Source of the DNA: Flavobacteriales bacterium UBA4660
GTDB lineage: Bacteria; Bacteroidota; Bacteroidia; Flavobacteriales_D; Sanyastnellaceae
Assembly: GCA_002405435.1 (NCBI GenBank)
Contig: DHLU01000020.1
Location: 16,349 to 25,616 of the forward strand
Reading direction: 5' to 3'
DNA length: 9,268 nucleotides
Made by a program: the position numbers and the translations under genes. The notes under the pieces are model-generated. The model saw only the letters and a program-made list of their open reading frames with translations. It was not told the origin of the DNA and did not search any database. Shown piece by piece: positions 1 to 6,420 of this stretch (position 1 is its first letter; each line of letters starts with the position of its first letter).

Positions 1-114
1 GGTTTCATTATGTAGGAATTGGGTAAGGGATGCCGTCAGCCGGCCTATTGATACTTACCCCAAAAGTGAGCCAAAGGTTGCCTGGGCGCAGTAAAATCAC
101 CTGTTTCCGGATGA

Positions 115-2217
115 TCATTTTTTGACTAAAGGCCGCACAAAACGTTGATCTGCACTGCTGACTTCGATGATGTACAAGGCCGGCGAAAGGGCCCGCAAAT
201 CAAGGAGAATACGTCGGTCATACCGTTGGGCCGACAGCAGCCTTTGTCCGGTGACATCCCGCAGTACAACCTGCCAGCTGCCCGCCTGCGGAAACTCCAC
301 CCATAACTCCTCCAAAGCAGGATTGGGATAGATCATCAGGCCATGGCCGACAAGGTCTGCAAGGTTGACAACGCAGTTACCGTTCACCGCGGCGCTCAGG
401 TCTGAGGAAATTTCCGGGCATCCGAGGGCCAGCAGAGAATCGCTGGAAAAACACACGACCAGGGGATCACAAAATGCGGTGAACTGAACATGGAGGGCAG
501 CACCCGCATCATTGAACTGTTGGGTATTGCCACATGCTGTGACTGACCAGTTGCCACCACTTCCTGCAGGCACACCGGGTACACTGAGCCAACAGTCATC
601 GCTTATGACAATAGTATTCGGACAGAACCACGGTTCTTCCAGCACAATGCTGACGCATGCACGGGTGGTATCGGCACAGGCTTCGTTGAGAAACCATGCG
701 CAGACCTCGTACTCCCCCGGGGCATAGCTATGATCCGTTACCCATGTAGCCTCGAGGGTGGTTCCATCGCCAAAGTCCCAATACATGGGTAAGGTTACAG
801 GTTCTCCTGTGGCCGTAAAGGTGAAGGAACCATCTTCTCCCTCCACCGCTTCCAGTTCCAGAAAACAATCGGCATAGGCTGTGACCTCCGTCACGAGCGT
901 GGTGGTAGTTCCGCCCGGGCAATCTGCATCGATGAAGTCGGCGCTTACCAGATAATTGCCCGGCAGAAAACTATGGGTCGCTGTATCGTCTCCGGCGTTT
1001 ACCGTTCCGTCGCCGAAGTTCCAGGTCACGACAGCGCCATCTTCCAGACCGGGCAGGTAAAACACAAAGGAATTGTCGCCCAGCGGGGTCACATCGATGC
1101 TGTCAGGACATTCTGCAGCGCACACTTCAACGAGGATATTGAAACAATAGTATTGGCTCATTTCGCATAGTGCATGCTGATAATGTATGCATACCTCATG
1201 CAGGCCCGGTTGCCCGATCTCAAACGTTTCCGAAGCGGTTCCATAGAAATTGTATCCTGCCACCACCCAATGCAATACGCTTTCCCCGGGAACATCCACA
1301 GAGATGGTTACCGGAGAGCAAGTGCCATCGACTTCGAACCCCGAAAAACAGGTGCAGTATGCAGGCGCATATTCGAAGACGGATGGCTCACAACCGGGTA
1401 CGTCCACAAAAAAAACCATCGGTACCGCATCCTGGGGAACCTGATAGGACATCACCGGACCCGACACTGCCATGGAGGTGTCAGGCATGACCAGTTGCGC
1501 TCCTTCTGTATACGGATTGATTTCGAGTGAAATTTCTCCGCATTCATCGAAGGCTGCAAAAACCTCCGGGCAACCGGGATCTCCGCCTTCACAAACTGGA
1601 ACCTCGAAAACCGTGCACAACGAAGTCCCCGCACATTCGCCGGCCTCTACAGACAGACAAACCTCGTGTGACCCTGAACCTGTGAAGGTATGCGCCGGTA
1701 TACCCTGCCAATCCCAGGTATCACCATCGCCGAAATCCCATTCAAACAAGAGGTTATTTACAGGAATATCTGCAAAGAAGAGATAGGTGTGGCAGGCGAT
1801 CTGTGCCTGGGAGATAAACTGCGGACAGAAGGTTACCTGAACGGTGGTGGTCAGAATGGCTGCGCTTCCCTCTGCGCAATCACCAAAAAAAAACGCGGCA
1901 GACACTTCGTACACACCACCCTGGCTGTAGGTATGGGCGACAGTGCCCGTGGCGTTATCCAGCATGCTGCCATCACCGAACTGCCAACTCACCTCGATTT
2001 CTTCCGGCAAACCGGGTACTGAAAATTCCGTTACCCCGGAGAAAGGTCCGGTGACAAGAATTTCATCCGGACAGTCACCAGCGCCCAGGGTGGGGACTTG
2101 GCAGTCTCTGGTAACCCGGTCAGCAGCCAGACCGGTGTAACGAGCAGCGGCGTTAAGCGGCGGGCTTGCTGCAAGCAGACACAGCACACAGGCCCGCAGC
2201 AGAACGGATTTCAGCAT
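115..2217 (-). CDS. Secreted PKD-repeat surface protein with T9SS type A C-terminal sorting domain
   Basis: A 700-residue protein whose specific function I do not recognise. Residues 1 to about 25 form a signal peptide (basic start, hydrophobic core, Ala-rich cleavage region near NAAA); there is no lipobox. Four canonical PKD domains are marked by W-x-FGDG at residues 78-83, 160-165, 399-404 and 480-485, each followed by an H-[TS]-[FY] strand and a G-x-Y/H-x-V strand. A further unit around 316-366 keeps the flanking strands and cysteines but has lost FGDG. The domains alternate in an A-B pattern that is duplicated. Residues 628-700 form a T9SS type A sorting domain: YPNPALEELWVEF, then a V-x-L-x-D-x-x-G strand, then LYIIEV and a basic end. 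The many regularly spaced cysteines suit an exported protein with disulfides. By family knowledge it should cross the outer membrane by T9SS and be surface-attached or released; adhesion is a guess. The ATG at 2217 is chosen because the signal peptide starts there. It overlaps the dioxygenase stop by 7 bases, so the two are probably co-transcribed. Confidence 0.9.
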   Translation of the reverse strand: MLKSVLLRACVLCLLAASPPLNAAARYTGLAADRVTRDCQVPTLGAGDCPDEILVTGPFSGVTEFSVPGLPEEIEVSWQFGDGSMLDNATGTVAHTYSQGGVYEVSAAFFFGDCAEGSAAILTTTVQVTFCPQFISQAQIACHTYLFFADIPVNNLLFEWDFGDGDTWDWQGIPAHTFTGSGSHEVCLSVEAGECAGTSLCTVFEVPVCEGGDPGCPEVFAAFDECGEISLEINPYTEGAQLVMPDTSMAVSGPVMSYQVPQDAVPMVFFVDVPGCEPSVFEYAPAYCTCFSGFEVDGTCSPVTISVDVPGESVLHWVVAGYNFYGTASETFEIGQPGLHEVCIHYQHALCEMSQYYCFNILVEVCAAECPDSIDVTPLGDNSFVFYLPGLEDGAVVTWNFGDGTVNAGDDTATHSFLPGNYLVSADFIDADCPGGTTTTLVTEVTAYADCFLELEAVEGEDGSFTFTATGEPVTLPMYWDFGDGTTLEATWVTDHSYAPGEYEVCAWFLNEACADTTRACVSIVLEEPWFCPNTIVISDDCWLSVPGVPAGSGGNWSVTACGNTQQFNDAGAALHVQFTAFCDPLVVCFSSDSLLALGCPEISSDLSAAVNGNCVVNLADLVGHGLMIYPNPALEELWVEFPQAGSWQVVLRDVTGQRLLSAQRYDRRILLDLRALSPALYIIEVSSADQRFVRPLVKK
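628..2073 (-). repeat. Duplicated two-PKD module (A1-B1, degenerate copy, A2-B2) inside the surface protein
   Basis: At the protein level, residues 49-207 and 370-530 align by eye as two copies of the same pair. The A units begin CPD-x-I-x-VT, continue PGL...W-x-FGDG, then Y-x-VSA-x-F, and end with a Cys and a TTT run. The B units carry WDFGDG, then EVC-x7-C-x5/6-C. Between them, residues 216-366 look like a third, degraded pair that keeps HEVC-x7-C-x6-C at 340-358 but lacks FGDG. The copies are clear in protein sequence only and diverged in DNA, so this is an old duplication rather than a recent tandem repeat. Confidence 0.7.
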
Positions 2218-2750
2218 TGCTGCGAGGCAAACCGGGGATCAACTTCCATGACCGTCCCGCATTTGTTACACGTGCGGTAGGCCTCATTGGCGTAAAATTC
2301 CCTGAAGCGGGGCAAAAAATCCTTCTCGATATTGTGGAGTATAAAGCGGTATTCGTGGAGCAGGTTGTTGCATTTCTCACAGTACCACTGCAATCCGTCT
2401 TCCAATTGGCGGTCATCGCGTTTGCACTCGATAACCAGCCCGACGGTATTGGACCCCCTGCGGGGCTGATGGGGTACGCGGGCCGGCAGGAGAAACATCT
2501 CACCTTCGCGGACCGGAATGGTTACTGCCTGTCCGTCTTCCTGAATGCCGACTTCTATATCGCCCTCCAGCTGGTAAAACAACTCCTCTGTTTCGTTAAA
2601 ATGATAGTCTTTTCGGGCATTGGGACCACCCACAATCATTACAATGTAATCACCGGCCTCGTGGTACAGGTTTTTGTTTCCCACGGGGGGTTTCAGCAGT
2701 TCGCGGTTTTCCCGGATCCATTGGGTAAGGTTGAAAGGTCTGCGTATCAT
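2211..2750 (-). CDS. nbaC: 3-hydroxyanthranilate 3,4-dioxygenase
   Basis: A cytosolic iron-dependent cupin dioxygenase that opens the ring of 3-hydroxyanthranilate to 2-amino-3-carboxymuconate semialdehyde, which cyclises to quinolinate, an NAD precursor. The protein has 179 residues, usual for the bacterial enzyme. In this numbering the expected iron ligands are His50, Glu56 and His94, and the substrate contacts are Arg46, Arg98 and Glu108. The C-terminal rubredoxin-like metal site is complete: WYCEKC (Cys124, Cys127) and CNKC (Cys161, Cys164). KPPVGN near the start and VGGPN before Arg46 are further family marks. I place the start at the ATG at 2750 rather than the in-frame GTG just upstream, because the ATG begins the conserved region and lies just below a good promoter. 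The TGA stop overlaps the start of the secreted PKD protein within ATGCTGA. No other kynurenine-pathway gene is in the window. The eukaryotic name for this enzyme is HAAO. Confidence 0.95.
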   Translation of the reverse strand: MIRRPFNLTQWIRENRELLKPPVGNKNLYHEAGDYIVMIVGGPNARKDYHFNETEELFYQLEGDIEVGIQEDGQAVTIPVREGEMFLLPARVPHQPRRGSNTVGLVIECKRDDRQLEDGLQWYCEKCNNLLHEYRFILHNIEKDFLPRFREFYANEAYRTCNKCGTVMEVDPRFASQQC

Positions 2751-2764
2751 CACGGCTGTTTTGC

Positions 2765-2796
2765 CAAAGGTACTTCAACGCCGGCAGAAAATACAA
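2765..2796 (-). promoter_or_regulatory. Predicted Bacteroidota promoter for the dioxygenase gene
   Basis: Read on the minus strand, TACCTTTG (2772-2765) matches the Bacteroidota -7 consensus TAnnTTTG exactly. A TTG (2796-2794) lies 21 bases upstream, inside the accepted spacing for the -33 element. Transcription would begin around 2760, giving a leader of only about 10 bases before the ATG at 2750, with no Shine-Dalgarno sequence. The dioxygenase and the overlapping surface-protein gene would both be read from it. Confidence 0.55.
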
Positions 2797-2797
2797 C

Positions 2798-2823
2798 CCG
2801 GCACCGGAACGTGCGCGTGCCGG
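2798..2823. repeat. Short inverted repeat in the divergent intergenic region
   Basis: CCGGCAC (2798-2804) and GTGCCGG (2817-2823) form a perfect 7-base inverted repeat around a 12-base GC-rich spacer. It sits just upstream of the predicted -33 element of the dioxygenase gene and about 30 bases before the esterase start. No T-run follows on either strand, so it is not a standard terminator. It could be an operator for a shared regulator, an RNA hairpin, or chance in GC-rich DNA. Confidence 0.3.
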
Positions 2824-2854
2824 AGTGCGTAGTTTAGCCGCAACAATTGCCATC

Positions 2855-3715
2855 ATGCACCGCTTAACTGTCTATGCCGCTATACCGGCCCTACTATTGT
2901 TTCTTACAACCACCGTGAACGCACTAAAGGCGCAGCCCGGTCCTATCCAGCTTCAGTCGGAAACTCAGCCGGTCACGCTGGGAATTACCCACATTTTTCA
3001 CTCACTCGTGCTCAAGGAAGAGCGGAAACTCAACGTGTATCTTCCTCCGAATTACCTTACCGAGACCTCGGCAGCATTTCCGGTACTCTTTCTGCTGGAT
3101 GGCGGTTCAGATGAACACTTCATACACGTCAGCGGCATCATGCAATTTCTCGCCATGACCGGACAGGCAAGTTCTGCCATAGTGGTAGGTATCGCCAATG
3201 TGGACCGCAAACGTGACTTTACCTTTTCTTCAGGGGAAGATGCGCAGGAAGCCGCCGGTAAGACGTCCGGGGGTTCAGCGGCTTTCGTCAGGTTTATCGG
3301 GGAAGAGGTTATTCCATTTATCAACAGGCAATACCGTACCGACGGACAACGAACGCTTATAGCCGGGTCTGAAGGCGGACTGCTGGCGGGAGAGGTGCTG
3401 CTGAAGCAAGCCGGATGGTTTGGAGACTACCTGATTGTTGCGCCCGACCTGCAGTGGAATAACCGTTCGATTCTGCAGGATTTCGAAAACCTGAAAGGAC
3501 ACCTTGACACGCCGGATACCCGTGTTACCATCGCATGCGGCAGCCGCAGTGCGAAAGAACGCATGGCGGACGCAAAGGAATTGTACCGGGTGCTGAGGAG
3601 CCAGAAGAGCGGGCCCCTGGTGACCTTCATGCCCTTGCGTGATGAAAATGAAGGCAGTGCAATGCACAACGCGGTTTACCGCTATCTCACCGCGCCCCGC
3701 AGCGCAGGCCGCTGA
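2855..3715 (+). CDS. Secreted alpha/beta-hydrolase, putative esterase (esterase D/Fes-like family)
   Basis: A 286-residue putative carboxylic ester hydrolase of the family that includes esterase D and enterochelin-esterase-like proteins; the substrate is unknown. Residues 1-26 form a signal peptide (MHR, then a hydrophobic stretch, cleavage near LKA-QPG), so it should act in the periplasm or outside the cell. The core shows the family pattern: LNVYLPPNY at 59-67, PVLFLLDGG at 76-84, IVVGIANVDRKRDFT at 109-123, and IGEEVIPFINRQYRT at 148-162. The nucleophile elbow is IAGSEGG with Ser172, so the usual first Gly of GxSxG is Ala. His271 in the MHN near the end is the likely catalytic His; the acidic residue is not certain. 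I start at the ATG at 2855 rather than the GTG at 2825, because the ATG gives a clean signal peptide. It is the only plus-strand gene here, and its stop lies 6 bases from the pyk stop. No good plus-strand promoter is seen; TAGTTTAG at 2830-2837 has one mismatch to the -7 box. Confidence 0.8.
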   Translation: MHRLTVYAAIPALLLFLTTTVNALKAQPGPIQLQSETQPVTLGITHIFHSLVLKEERKLNVYLPPNYLTETSAAFPVLFLLDGGSDEHFIHVSGIMQFLAMTGQASSAIVVGIANVDRKRDFTFSSGEDAQEAAGKTSGGSAAFVRFIGEEVIPFINRQYRTDGQRTLIAGSEGGLLAGEVLLKQAGWFGDYLIVAPDLQWNNRSILQDFENLKGHLDTPDTRVTIACGSRSAKERMADAKELYRVLRSQKSGPLVTFMPLRDENEGSAMHNAVYRYLTAPRSAGR

Positions 3716-3721
3716 TGCCTC

Positions 3722-5143
3722 TCAGACCCTGCTCAATTTGAGCATATTGGTCATGCCCTGTTCAAGTATCGGCATGGACGCAATGTTGATGATAAACTCC
3801 CCGTCCTTGATCAGCGACTGTCTCCTTAGAAAATACCGGATGTCGGCAATTGTCTGGTCTGTGCTGACCATCTTGTCGTAGTAGAATGCGCTGACGCCCC
3901 ACACCAAACTCATCTGGGAGAGAATTTTGCGGTTGGCGGTGAATACGAAAATGTGGGCATTAGGGCGCTGACTCGAAATTTTGAAGCCTGTATATCCGCT
4001 GAAACTCATGGTGACGATAGCCGCTGCCCTGGCGCGCATGGCGAGTCTGCAGGCGCTGTAGCACACAGAATCGGTAATGAAACGAGACTCATCCACCTCC
4101 TCGGGTGCGTGCAAGTCGCGGTAGTAGATATCAGGGTATTTTTCTGCCTCCTCTATGATGCTGTTCATGACCCGTATGGCCTCCACAGGATACTTTCCGA
4201 CACTTGTTTCGCCGCTGAGCATGACGGCATCTGCGCCGTCGAGTACGGCATTGGCCACGTCATTTACTTCAGCGCGGGTGGGGGTTACACTCTGGATCAT
4301 GCTCTCCATCATCTGGGTAGCCACAATCACCGGCTTGCTGTGCTCGTTGCATTTATGAATGACTTTTTTCTGAATCAGCGGAAGGGCCTGCAGGGGCATC
4401 TCCACGCCGAGATCACCGCGTGCCACCATCACGGCATCGGTTTCGAATATGATACTGTCGATTTCGCGCACAGCCTCCGGTTTTTCAATTTTGGCTACAA
4501 CCTTGGCATGGCTTTCCCGCGATTCTATGATTTTTTTCAGGGCCCGGATATCGTCGGCGCGCCTGACGAAACTCAGTCCGATCCAGTCTACCTCATGGGC
4601 GAGTGCAAAATCGAGGTCGGCCAGGTCTTTTTCTGACAGGGAAGGAAGCGAGACATGGGTGTTGGGCAGGTTGATTCCCTTGCGCGAAGACAAGATTCCT
4701 CCCTGCTGCACCTGCGTGACGACTTCATCCTTTCCATTGGTGGAAATAACTTTCAGCGTGATCTTGCCGTCATCGAGTAGCACGGTTTCTCCGGCCTTCA
4801 CATCGGCGGCAAACTCCTTATAGTTGGTGGAAATGATTTGTGCGCTGCCCACTTGTTTGCGGGTGGTCACCCTGACGGTAGTGCCCTGTACGAGCAAGGC
4901 TCCGCCATCGGGCATTTCTCCTATACGCAGCTTAGGCCCCTGCAGGTCGGCCAGCAGCGAGGTGTTGGTGCCGAGCTCCCTGTCAAGTTCACGCACGTAC
5001 TGGATTACCTTCAGGTGCTGTTCGTGTTCACCGTGAGAAAAATTCAGCCTAACCACATCAAGTCCTTCTATAATCATAGACTTGAGTACTTCCCGGCTGG
5101 CGGATGCCGGGCCTATCGTCGCTACTACTTTCGTTTTATTCAT
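3722..5143 (-). CDS. pyk: Pyruvate kinase
   Basis: Converts phosphoenolpyruvate and ADP to pyruvate and ATP, the last step of glycolysis, in the cytosol. The 473 residues match full-length bacterial enzymes. It opens with the canonical TKVVATIGPAS. Key residues seen: VRLNFSHG at 31-38 (Arg32, Asn34, Ser36 for nucleotide and cation binding), DLQGPKLRIG at 66-75, the active-site signature VVAKIEKPEA with Lys218 and Glu220, the metal-binding VARGDLGVE around Glu220-Asp244, and ATQMMESMI...PTRAEVNDVANAVLDGADAVMLSGET at 275-312. The B domain spans about 70-170 and the C-terminal regulatory domain runs from about 350. By position, the residue matching Glu117 of the potassium-dependent muscle enzyme appears to be Leu83, which hints at potassium independence. 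It lies 26 bases after the IPExxVDY-type gene with no promoter box between, so it is probably the last gene of the acpP or IPExxVDY transcript. Confidence 0.98.
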   Translation of the reverse strand: MNKTKVVATIGPASASREVLKSMIIEGLDVVRLNFSHGEHEQHLKVIQYVRELDRELGTNTSLLADLQGPKLRIGEMPDGGALLVQGTTVRVTTRKQVGSAQIISTNYKEFAADVKAGETVLLDDGKITLKVISTNGKDEVVTQVQQGGILSSRKGINLPNTHVSLPSLSEKDLADLDFALAHEVDWIGLSFVRRADDIRALKKIIESRESHAKVVAKIEKPEAVREIDSIIFETDAVMVARGDLGVEMPLQALPLIQKKVIHKCNEHSKPVIVATQMMESMIQSVTPTRAEVNDVANAVLDGADAVMLSGETSVGKYPVEAIRVMNSIIEEAEKYPDIYYRDLHAPEEVDESRFITDSVCYSACRLAMRARAAAIVTMSFSGYTGFKISSQRPNAHIFVFTANRKILSQMSLVWGVSAFYYDKMVSTDQTIADIRYFLRRQSLIKDGEFIINIASMPILEQGMTNMLKLSRV

Positions 5144-5169
5144 ACACGCTATTCATTGGGGCAGGACCT

Positions 5170-5595
5170 TTACAGGGAAACCCGCCGCTTGAGTTTTTCA
5201 GGGTCAGCCATCGCTACCACCTGCACACCCTGGATCTTCCTTATCCGCTGCATCATCCCCTTCACCATGTCATCGGTAACGTTTTCAAATTTGAGCAGAA
5301 AGTCAAAGTGGGCCCATTCGGGAATGGCTACTCCGTCGCCCGCATGATTGACAATCACGGTAACCGATGACAATTCCTCAAAGAAGAAGGTATAGCGCGG
5401 AAACACACGCGCACCTGTTTCATCTTTTACCATTAAATCTCCGTCAGCGGCCAGGTTCCATGACATGGTGAGGTTGAGCTTCCAGACGAAGCGATAGTCT
5501 TTGTCGTGGCAGCTCACACCTCCGAGCAGGTAGCTGTGGTCATCGGTAAAATCAAGTTGAAGGTGCGGCACGGAACGGGTTTTTGGGTTTTGCAT
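5170..5595 (-). CDS. IPExxVDY family protein
   Basis: A small protein of 141 residues without a signal peptide or membrane segment; its molecular function is unknown. Two things place it in the Bacteroidota IPExxVDY family. The first is an IPE at 91-93 followed by FDF-x-LKF at 97-103, a variant of the motif with three rather than two residues before the aromatic/Asp part. The second is the C-terminus, where VQVV-x-x-x-DPEKLKRRVSL resembles the usual end of this family (an Asp-Pro, then L-K-S/R and a final Leu). It also lies between rnc and pyk, where this family is commonly found. The gap to rnc is 97 to 99 bases and carries an exact -7 promoter box, so it may start its own transcript with pyk. 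The start ATG at 5595 is the only one that keeps the conserved N-terminal part. Confidence 0.72.
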   Translation of the reverse strand: MQNPKTRSVPHLQLDFTDDHSYLLGGVSCHDKDYRFVWKLNLTMSWNLAADGDLMVKDETGARVFPRYTFFFEELSSVTVIVNHAGDGVAIPEWAHFDFLLKFENVTDDMVKGMMQRIRKIQGVQVVAMADPEKLKRRVSL

Positions 5596-5602
5596 CCGGA
5601 GT

Positions 5603-5610
5603 CAAAATTA
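5603..5610 (-). promoter_or_regulatory. Possible -7 promoter box upstream of the IPExxVDY-type gene
   Basis: On the minus strand TAATTTTG (5610-5603) matches TAnnTTTG exactly. No TTG is seen at the right distance for a -33 element. Only 7 bases separate the box from the ATG at 5595, so the transcript would be leaderless or nearly so. It could give the IPExxVDY-type gene and pyk expression independent of acpP-fabF-rnc, but it may be a chance match. Confidence 0.35.
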
Positions 5611-5694
5611 GGCAGGTTGAGCCCTCGGTGGCTTCTATTCTATTCTCAAACCGGCCGCTGACACCGCAGGTTCGGTTTCACGCCTGCACGAGGC

Positions 5695-6420
5695 TCATGC
5701 CCTGGGGAAGAGCTTTTCGCACGCCTGGCGCGAAGCCTTTTGTTCTGCCGATTTTTTGGACATGCCTTCGCCCCTGCCGCAGACCTCTCCGTCTATGAGC
5801 AACTGGATGGTATACACACTAGACCCGCCGGTGTTTTTGTGGCCTACCACCTTAAATTCAATGGTTCGACGCTGTTTCTGGCTCCACTCGTGCAGTTTGC
5901 TCTTGTAGTCTATATCATCATGAACCCTCGAGTCTAGTCCGTATTGTTTCAGTAACCTCAACACAATGTCTCGCGTGGTGTTGTAGCCCTTGTCGAGGTA
6001 GATGGCGCCGATGACGGCCTCCAGCGCATTGCCCACAATCGAATCGTGCATGTCCTGGTTGCCCAGCTTGAGATCCAGCTGCTGGTCTAGGCCGAGGCCA
6101 TAGCCGATCATATTGAGGTTTTCACGACGAACCACCTTTGACTTCATCTTGGTGAGTTCACCTTCAGGCAGCCCGGGGTACTTTTTGTAGAGGTAGTGGG
6201 CCACAATTCCATCGAGCACCGCATCACCCAGAAACTCGAGCCGTTCGTTGGAGTTCTTCAGTCCGGGTTTGATTTTGGTCGCTGCCGAAGCGTGGCGCAG
6301 TGCCTGGTGGTAGAAGTCGGCATGCCGGAGGGAAATACCGAAGGCCTTTCGCACAAAACGGGCTACTTCCCTGTCCTCTGCGGATTGTTTTCTCAGTAAA
6401 CGTATGGGATTCCAACTCAT
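5695..6420 (-). CDS. rnc: Ribonuclease III
   Basis: A double-strand-specific endoribonuclease that processes rRNA precursors and some mRNAs; it acts as a cytosolic dimer. The protein has 241 residues. The RNase III domain (about 15-160) carries the signature NERLEFLGDAVLD at 58-70, giving Glu62 and Asp66 as metal ligands. The second catalytic stretch is GNALEAVIGAIYLDKGY at 130-146: Glu134 matches E. coli Glu117, but the position of E. coli Asp114 is Asn131. A double-stranded RNA-binding domain follows (about 172-239), with YKSKLHEW at its start and GEGMSKKSAEQKAS at 217-230 as the conserved basic helix. The start ATG overlaps the fabF stop as ATGA, which implies translational coupling to fabF. 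Confidence 0.96.
   Translation of the reverse strand: MSWNPIRLLRKQSAEDREVARFVRKAFGISLRHADFYHQALRHASAATKIKPGLKNSNERLEFLGDAVLDGIVAHYLYKKYPGLPEGELTKMKSKVVRRENLNMIGYGLGLDQQLDLKLGNQDMHDSIVGNALEAVIGAIYLDKGYNTTRDIVLRLLKQYGLDSRVHDDIDYKSKLHEWSQKQRRTIEFKVVGHKNTGGSSVYTIQLLIDGEVCGRGEGMSKKSAEQKASRQACEKLFPRA

Noticed and set aside
1..114. Possible gene start (ATG AAA on the minus strand at 8-6) and a near-match -7 box CACTTTTG further upstream
   Set aside because: Fewer than three codons are visible and the box has a mismatch without a properly spaced -33 element, so no gene or promoter can be supported.
2166..2837. Long plus-strand open frame opposite the dioxygenase
   Set aside because: It is antisense to a gene with a complete set of catalytic residues, has no recognisable domain, and is explained by the codon use of the real gene.
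2825..2854. Upstream GTG start for the esterase
   Set aside because: It would put ten extra residues before a normal signal peptide; the ATG at 2855 fits better.
3953..4636. Long plus-strand open frame opposite pyruvate kinase
   Set aside because: Antisense shadow of a highly conserved gene; the translation is His-rich and low in family-like motifs.
5596..5694. Terminator between rnc and the IPExxVDY-type gene
   Set aside because: Only weak pairing (AAACCG with CGGTTT, and GCAGG with CCTGC) with no U-run was found.
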